From Corbicula japonica (Eukaryota > Mollusca > Bivalvia > Venerida > Cyrenidae), in NCBI GenBank assembly GCA_038501625.1, contig JAZAYU010000266.1:248001-312000 (forward strand): a stretch of 64,000 bases of DNA, given 5' to 3'. The position numbers and the translations under genes are program-made. Positions 58,691-64,000 of this stretch are shown piece after piece. Within the stretch, counting starts at the first letter, position 1. The number at the start of each line of letters is the position of its first letter. Below the pieces are notes generated by a model that worked only from the letters and a program-made list of their open reading frames with translations, did no database searches and was not told the origin of the DNA.

Positions 58691-59521
58691 TCCCCAATCC
58701 ACATTGGGCGCAATTATTGGTTTGCAACCCAGGAAGCAATCATTGAGCATGATTAATATTAGTTGGAAAAACTTGTTTTATAATCAACATTAAAAAATAA
58801 GTTTAAACTAAACCATATTAAACTTTGGTAAAAATAATCTACATTTGATTTTAAGCATATGTTGAAAGTTTCAAGTCATTATTTAGAAAACTGTTAAAGA
58901 AGACACTTGACAGCTTCAACATAAAAATTTAATAATGGACTCAGCAATATAAAAATTATGTCATGATCACCTAGAATACATGTTTGAAGTTTCAAGTAAA
59001 TGTCTTTAATACTGTAGAAGAAACTCCCTTTCTACAAATAATGAACTGGGCAAAATGAAAAATATTTTTAATGTCACCAACATGTTTACACTTGATGTAG
59101 AACATAGGTTGAACCTTTATTTAATTGGATTTGGCTGTTATCCAATGGGCAAACAGTGTAGACCCATGTGTATCAAACACCTGAAATCAGTTAAAATGCA
59201 AAATGCACTTTAACTTAAATTCCACTGAAACCATTATTTACAACTATTGAATTACAGTACACATTGCATAGATTAACTCTGTAAATGGAAAATATCTTCA
59301 TCAACGATGCAAATTTCAGTTTTCATAACATCATTAGTACACAATGTTAATTAACCCCGACAGACTTAATAATTATCACTGATTGTTCAACCCTTGAGTT
59401 CATGGATTACAGCTGATATCCCATGAGCAAACAGTGTAGATCCAGATCATCTCACACAACCTTGCCATCTGAGCATGATCTACAATGTTCACTTTTCATT
59501 CATGAGATTATTTCTTACCAG

Positions 59522-59750
59522 TGTAGTGACGGGTCTAGACAGGTAATACGGTCAATACCGGACAGTACGGTACGGAACGGGATATCAGGTAAATAGTCAG
59601 ATTTTGCGGGTCCTACACGCAATAGCGCGGGGCATTCAAGACGGAAGACATCTTGTAAGTAGCCGAATTATTGGTAAGCTCCCCGACCCGCTCCCTTCCC
59701 TGGCCATTTATCGAGGGTTTTAGGACAGGTACTAACGAGAGAATACTTCA
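59522..59750 (+). repeat. Left LTR (229 bp)
   Basis: Begins TGTAGTGACGGGTCTAGACA and ends AACGAGAGAATACTTCA (TG...CA). I see no difference from the right LTR. Confidence 0.95.
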
Positions 59751-59751
59751 A

Positions 59752-59790
59752 TGGCGACGAGGATGGGATGCGAACCCACGCGGGCAAAGC
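59752..59790 (+). other. Extended primer-binding site complementary to tRNA-Ser(GCU)
   Basis: Starts one base after the LTR. TGGCGACGAGGATGGGAT matches the complement of the last 18 nt of tRNA-Ser(GCU) including CCA. Similarity continues (CGAACCCACGC, then GGGCAAAGC) through the T arm into the variable arm, ~39 nt in all, with a substitution at position 19 (59770). A usual PBS stops at ~18 nt. Confidence 0.8.
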
Positions 59791-60730
59791 CTGTATTCCA
59801 CTGCCGTCCCAGAAAGCTGAAGTCACTGCAAAGGCAGCAATCGACGGGTTCTTCTCTCGATTTGGCTGTCCCTTCCAGTTGTTCTCCGATCAAGGTCGCA
59901 ACTTCGAAAGCAAACTTTTCGAAGCATTGTGCAAGGCGCTACAGATCCACAAAGCAAGAACAACCCCTTACAGACCTTCTGCAAACGGACAAGTCGAACG
60001 TTTCAACAGAACTCTCATGGATGCGGTTAGATGTTTCCTGGGCAAATCTCAGAATAAATGGGACCAACACGTGCAACAGATCGCAGGAGCAATCCGAGCA
60101 TCAGTCAACAGAAGTACCGGTTTTACACCGAATATGCTGATGTTAGGAAGAGAGGTCAATACTCCAGCACAACTTATGTTCCCAAGTGTTCATGACAAGC
60201 ATGAAGATTATGACACATATGTGTCTGGTTTGTTGGAAACCATGAAGGAATCGCATGATTTTGCCAGGTCAAAATTGAAAACATCCCTGAAGAACATGAA
60301 GAGAAACTACGACATAAGAATCTTGTTAAGACCATATGCAGAAGGTGATGTTGTGTATCTTCTTGATACAGCAACATTAAAGGGAAAGTCGCGCAAGCTT
60401 ACTTCGCCATGGAAAGGTCCAGCAATCATCATCAAAAAGATGTCAGCATACCTTTATCGAGTAAAGTTGCGCAACGCTGTGTTCGTTACAAACCATGACA
60501 GGATGATGCCATGCAAGGATAGGAAACTTCCAGATTGGATCATCAAGTTCCAGAAATCACCAGATTCCATCATAGACTTGCACGGGACGGAGGATAAAGA
60601 AGTGTATTGCTTCTGCAGAAAACCGTGCAATGGTCGGCTCATGATCCAAAGTGATTTCTGTGATGAGTGGTGCCATGGATCTTGTGTCATCACATCACAA
60701 ACATCACAGCGACAGAAGCACTTGCCATAG
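59768..60730 (+). pseudogene. Integrase C-terminal part with PHD-like finger
   Basis: A 320-codon open frame. LFSDQGRNFESKLFEALCKA holds the second catalytic Asp, and YRPSANGQVERFNRTLMDAV holds the catalytic Glu of the D,D-35-E integrase core. The first Asp and the zinc-binding N-terminus are deleted. Residues ~160-260 (AEGDVVYLLD, KGPAIIIKKMSAYLYRVKL) are the SH3-like C-terminal domain. YCFCRKPCNGRLMIQ then FCDEWCHGSC is a PHD-like finger with one zinc Cys replaced by Ser (IQS). A frameshift near 60,710 separates the final YKCKTCKEN. Cannot integrate by itself. Confidence 0.88.
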
Positions 60731-60779
60731 CAAAATACAAGTGCAAGACCTGCAAAGAGAATTAAGTTCTCTTTCAGGA

Positions 60780-61218
60780 CAGAAACAATGGCTTCTTCTC
60801 CAGAATGGTCACCAGTTGGTTGAAATCACGCCAGGGTTTATCATTTTGGCTGGGCTTCTTGCTTGCCCAATTTGATAAGTCACAGACAAGCCAGTTCAAG
60901 AAGGAATTCTATCATGGTTGGACTTCTTGTTTACACCGAGGACAGAACCAGATAACCACTTCCACATGGGCTTCTAGTCCCACAGTGTCCAGAAGGTTAA
61001 CCAGCAGAGCTTCTTGCTCATTCCAGTCAATAACTCAAGAAGAAGTCCCAGACAAAACAGCGGGTTTCTTGCTCGCGAAAGGATATCCCATGCGGATGCG
61101 CCGTACCAAGACACAAGACCCAAGAAAGTTAAGTATAGTGACGACTTCTTGTTGTCAAAGTATATTTTCAGGTACTCCCACCATAGGCAGAAGTCCTTCA
61201 AAATAAAGTTGGGGGGAG
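60780..61218 (+). other. Retroelement 3' internal region and polypurine tract
   Basis: Noncoding or unrecognised frames between the PHD-like finger and the right LTR. GTTGGGGGGAG at 61208-61218 is the purine tract expected to prime plus-strand DNA synthesis. Confidence 0.75.
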
Positions 61219-61447
61219 TGTAGTGACGGGTCTAGACAGGTAATACGGTCAATACCGGACAGTACGGTACGGAACGGGATATCAGGTAAATAGTCAGATT
61301 TTGCGGGTCCTACACGCAATAGCGCGGGGCATTCAAGACGGAAGACATCTTGTAAGTAGCCGAATTATTGGTAAGCTCCCCGACCCGCTCCCTTCCCTGG
61401 CCATTTATCGAGGGTTTTAGGACAGGTACTAACGAGAGAATACTTCA
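61219..61447 (+). repeat. Right LTR (229 bp)
   Basis: Same length and, as far as I can read, same sequence as the left LTR. Followed by CCAAGAAGC of the host repeat. Confidence 0.95.
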
Positions 61448-61559
61448 CCAAGAAGCAAACAGTGTAGATCCTGGTCAGAATTGGCACAGTTGATCTAGAT
61501 CTACAATGTTTGCACATGTGATATGAAATTAACAAGGTTTTAGATTGTGATAAAATGGA

Positions 61560-62980
61560 ATAAGAAGGAACATCTTAACAGATCCTGGCAAATACATTAA
61601 CCATTTCTTATGGGTGCTATAACTGTAAGTGCTGAGATCTGAGATAAGATCTTTCCTAATCACTAAGATTTATAAACTATTGAGAGGACAGGACATCATT
61701 GCTAGGGGGATGCTGTGTGGCCAGTGATTAATGTATTTGGCTGACAATCACAGGCTTCTCACTGCTCAGGGTATAAGTCCTCCTGAAGTCAGAATCTTTT
61801 GTTACAAGAGCTATCAGCTTTAGGTAATTCTTCCTTGGTCTATAATGCTGGAGGAATCTTGATTCTTCTTTAACCAGAATAACCTGGAATTCCACACCAA
61901 GATTTTCACTTGTAGGAGGCAGGACAGTTCCAATGTTATTAATCTTAGTATGGAAACCAAGCTCATAACACTGGGTAATTTTGAGATTTTACCTGTCAGA
62001 TTGCTGAGATCTGAGACTAGTCTTCCATGCTCAGTTTTATATCTAAAAGCAATTAAATCAATGGGATGGCGATTTCTCATCAGCTTAGCTTAGGTGGGAC
62101 TATACACTTTTGTACATCTTCCAAACAATTTGGAAAAAACTGTTGTTTTATCATTTAATCCCCTTTTTAGTGCTTAGCACAGATACATTTGTCACATTTA
62201 TGACCAGTGTAGACCCTAGTCATCCTGTATATTTGTAGAGTCTACTCAGTTTACACTAATCAATATTCAGTTAAAAATTTTCAGTACTACTATGAACAAT
62301 AACTATTTAATGTACTTGGTTTTGACTGATAATTCAATTTGTATTGAATTGCACCAGTTGTTTTCTTTTGCATTTGCATTCTACTTTTTAGAATGAGAAA
62401 TGTGCAGAATGATTTAAAATTTAAGGCATTAGATGGAACATTTCAGTAACTTTTTGTTTGTTGTGTTGTGTACATTGATATTAATCATACTTGACACATT
62501 CTAGGATGTTATACTCATTGAAATAGTTGGATTCATATTTTATAATTGCACCTCTTTTCTCAATAATTAATAGCCTTCCTAAATGTATCTAAGACTTTTT
62601 CTATTAATTATCTTAAAAGTTAAGATCATTTTTCATTGAACTAAAGTCATAAGCCTGATTTCATAAAAAATCAATTTTTTCATGACCAATTCATTATACC
62701 CACATGTGTAAAATATATATTGAAAAATTACCACCTACCTCCAAAAAATGTATCATTTTATTTTTTATTGTTTTAACTTTTTTATATGTTATGGTTACAT
62801 TTCCTCCCATTTACCTATTTTAAATTTTAAGTGTAAATCCTGATCAGCTGGCACACCTGTGAATTTTCATTGTATACATTTTCTTTCCTTAAACCAACAT
62901 TTTTTGTGCAAGTTGATATAATAATATTATAGCAAAAAATAACTTAAGGTGCCCTTTCCAATTGTTATTTCTTTATCTCT
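61560..62980. other. Intergenic, mostly unassigned
   Basis: 62,190-62,260 and 62,835-62,860 carry short fragments of the AGTGTAGACC / GATCAGCTGGCAC repeat. ORF 61,820-62,080 (minus) is not recognised. Confidence 0.45.
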
Positions 62981-62985
62981 GCAGA

Positions 62986-63155
62986 TACCTGATAAGTATC
63001 AGAATACACAGGTGCAGTATGGTCCTTATCAGTGCCCTGCTGTGTTTATTTGTCACAGCAAGTATCCAAATACTGGTAATTCACCTGAGTGGTGTCAACA
63101 GAATTTTGAAAATGTACTGACAGATTTAATTCACAAACTATTTTCTTTCTTTTAG
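62986..63155 (+). CDS. Possible terminal exon of an unidentified plus-strand gene
   Basis: A good acceptor (TTCTTTATCTCTGCAG) is followed by an open stretch IPDKYQNTQVQYGPYQCPAV, FICHSKYPNTGNSPEWCQQN, then FENVLTDLIHKLFSFF and a stop. AATAAA signals follow at about 63,308 and 63,520. No family recognised and no upstream exon seen; it may be chance. Confidence 0.3.
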
Positions 63156-63159
63156 AAGA

Positions 63160-64000
63160 TTATGCTCATAAGACTTTAGTGTGAAATTCAATAAAAAAAT
63201 CTACACTATAAGAAAAGTTAATTTAAACATTTATATCACTGAGAATTTGTTGTTTAATGTACCAATTTCTATAACTGCTTAATATGTTTTATCTATTCAA
63301 ACTGGGAAATAAATATTATCAAGCAATAAACACATTTGTAAATCTGCTATTAGCAATGTATTTCTCCCAACAATATAGAGTGTTTGAATGGGCTATTTTT
63401 AATGAAACAGCAGTTACTGCCATTTTTTGAAGTCTAGATAATCATTACATTAATGCATCTTAGTTTTTGTTAAAATATGGCTCTATACAGGAATTTATGA
63501 ATAAAGAATTCTGGAAATAAAGTGCCCAACTTAAATGTCCAAAACTATAAAGTGAATTGAACAAATCATTGCTGAGGAATTTAAGCATTAAGGTGATATC
63601 ATTTGTCACAATATTCTGTTAAAGTGGGGGGGAGTGTGGTGACGTATTTTCATAAAATTCATGTTAATTAATAATTATAAATCTTCTTATTACTTCAGAT
63701 ATCAATTATAGGGCATATACATGTTACAGGTCAATCAGGAATTATAAAAAAATTAGAAATATGAAACAATTTTTCTCACTGAGTTTAGCATTATTGACCC
63801 CATTCCCCTCCCCAATTAATTTATTTTTCCTTATTTCTATAACAATATAATAATTACAAATTATTAGTATTTTTGTTGGTAGAATATTAATAAAGAATTC
63901 TTGTAAACAAATAAAATGCTTCATTAAATGTGTACACTGTACAATGTTATTGTAAATGCTTCTTTTATATAATCCACAATTGATGGAAAAGGGTTGTTTG
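63160..64000. other. Right edge, nothing recognised
   Basis: AT-rich sequence. A GTGGGGGGGAGTGTGGTGACG stretch at 63,625 resembles the purine tract plus LTR start of the 61.2-kb element but does not continue into an LTR. Confidence 0.45.

Larger units (their letters stand above)
59522..61447 (+). mobile_element. Ty3/gypsy-like LTR retrotransposon, large internal deletion
   Basis: 1,926 bp: two 229-bp LTRs, a tRNA-Ser-type primer-binding site, the C-terminal two thirds of integrase with a PHD-like finger, and a purine tract before the right LTR. Gag, protease, RT, RNase H and the N-terminal part of integrase are absent. Flanks CCAG (59518-59521) and CCAA (61448-61451) look like a 4-bp target duplication with one change. 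Apparently identical LTRs imply a young insertion, mobilised by a complete relative elsewhere. Confidence 0.9.
59390..61560. repeat. MITE-like repeat split by the LTR element
   Basis: Sequence on both sides (TTATTTCTTACCA | AGAAGCAAACAGTGTAGATCC after removing the element) aligns with TTATTTCTGACCAAATGCG...AGTGCAGATCC inside the TTAA MITE at 57.84 kb. This shows the LTR element inserted into an older MITE relative. Confidence 0.65.

Noticed and set aside
59752..59790. A partial tRNA-Ser gene
   Set aside because: Only the 3' portion is present, in antisense, exactly after an LTR with a one-base spacer. It is a primer-binding site.
60805..61206. 133-codon ORF before the right LTR
   Set aside because: Composition is unlike a protein family I know, it overlaps other open frames, and it lies in the expected noncoding 3' region of the retroelement.

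Overview
This is a eukaryotic, AT-rich, intron-rich and transposon-rich window. Families such as 160-bp-type tandem-core elements, short MITEs and a PARP14-like gene suggest a bivalve mollusc; that attribution is inference, and I cannot name the species.

One host gene dominates. It is a PARP14-like protein mono-ADP-ribosyltransferase on the minus strand, starting near 54,620 and running off the left edge. I could splice 26 coding exons by eye (about 2,150 codons), with splice sites and phases agreeing at every junction. The domain order is a short N-terminus, nine RRM-like modules of one exon each, a 559-codon exon of KH-like repeats that ends in macrodomain 1, macrodomains 2 and 3, a further KH-like unit, a WWE domain, and the first ~49 codons of the ART/PARP catalytic domain. 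The rest of the catalytic domain lies outside the window. Such proteins bind and write or remove ADP-ribose and are linked to innate antiviral responses in animals.

Almost everything else is mobile DNA sitting in the introns or upstream of the gene. From left to right: a GAAA/GATA microsatellite, a 61-bp minisatellite, a deleted mariner (6.3-7.3 kb), a TIR-bounded array of ~156-bp repeats (8.5-9.9 kb), LINE relics (15.3-16 kb, 34.8-37.6 kb, 40.9-42.9 kb), a nested 1.9-kb TIR transposon (19.4-21.3 kb), foldback hairpins, several MITEs with readable target duplications (hAT-, piggyBac-, pogo- and mariner-like), tRNA-derived SINEs, and more than 20 fragments of one retroelement family (called family A here). 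The best family A copy, at 51-52.7 kb, encodes a reverse transcriptase.

Upstream of the gene, at 59.5-61.4 kb, lies a young, internally deleted LTR retrotransposon with LTRs that look identical. Its primer-binding site matches a tRNA-Ser(GCU) 3' end for about 39 nt instead of the usual ~18. One mismatch falls exactly at tRNA position 58, the m1A58 stop site. I read this as the trace of reverse transcription through a modified tRNA primer followed by a template jump that deleted the inside of the element. It is the most unusual observation in the window.

The far right (61.5-64 kb) is mostly repeat-derived or featureless sequence, with one possible plus-strand terminal exon that I could not identify.
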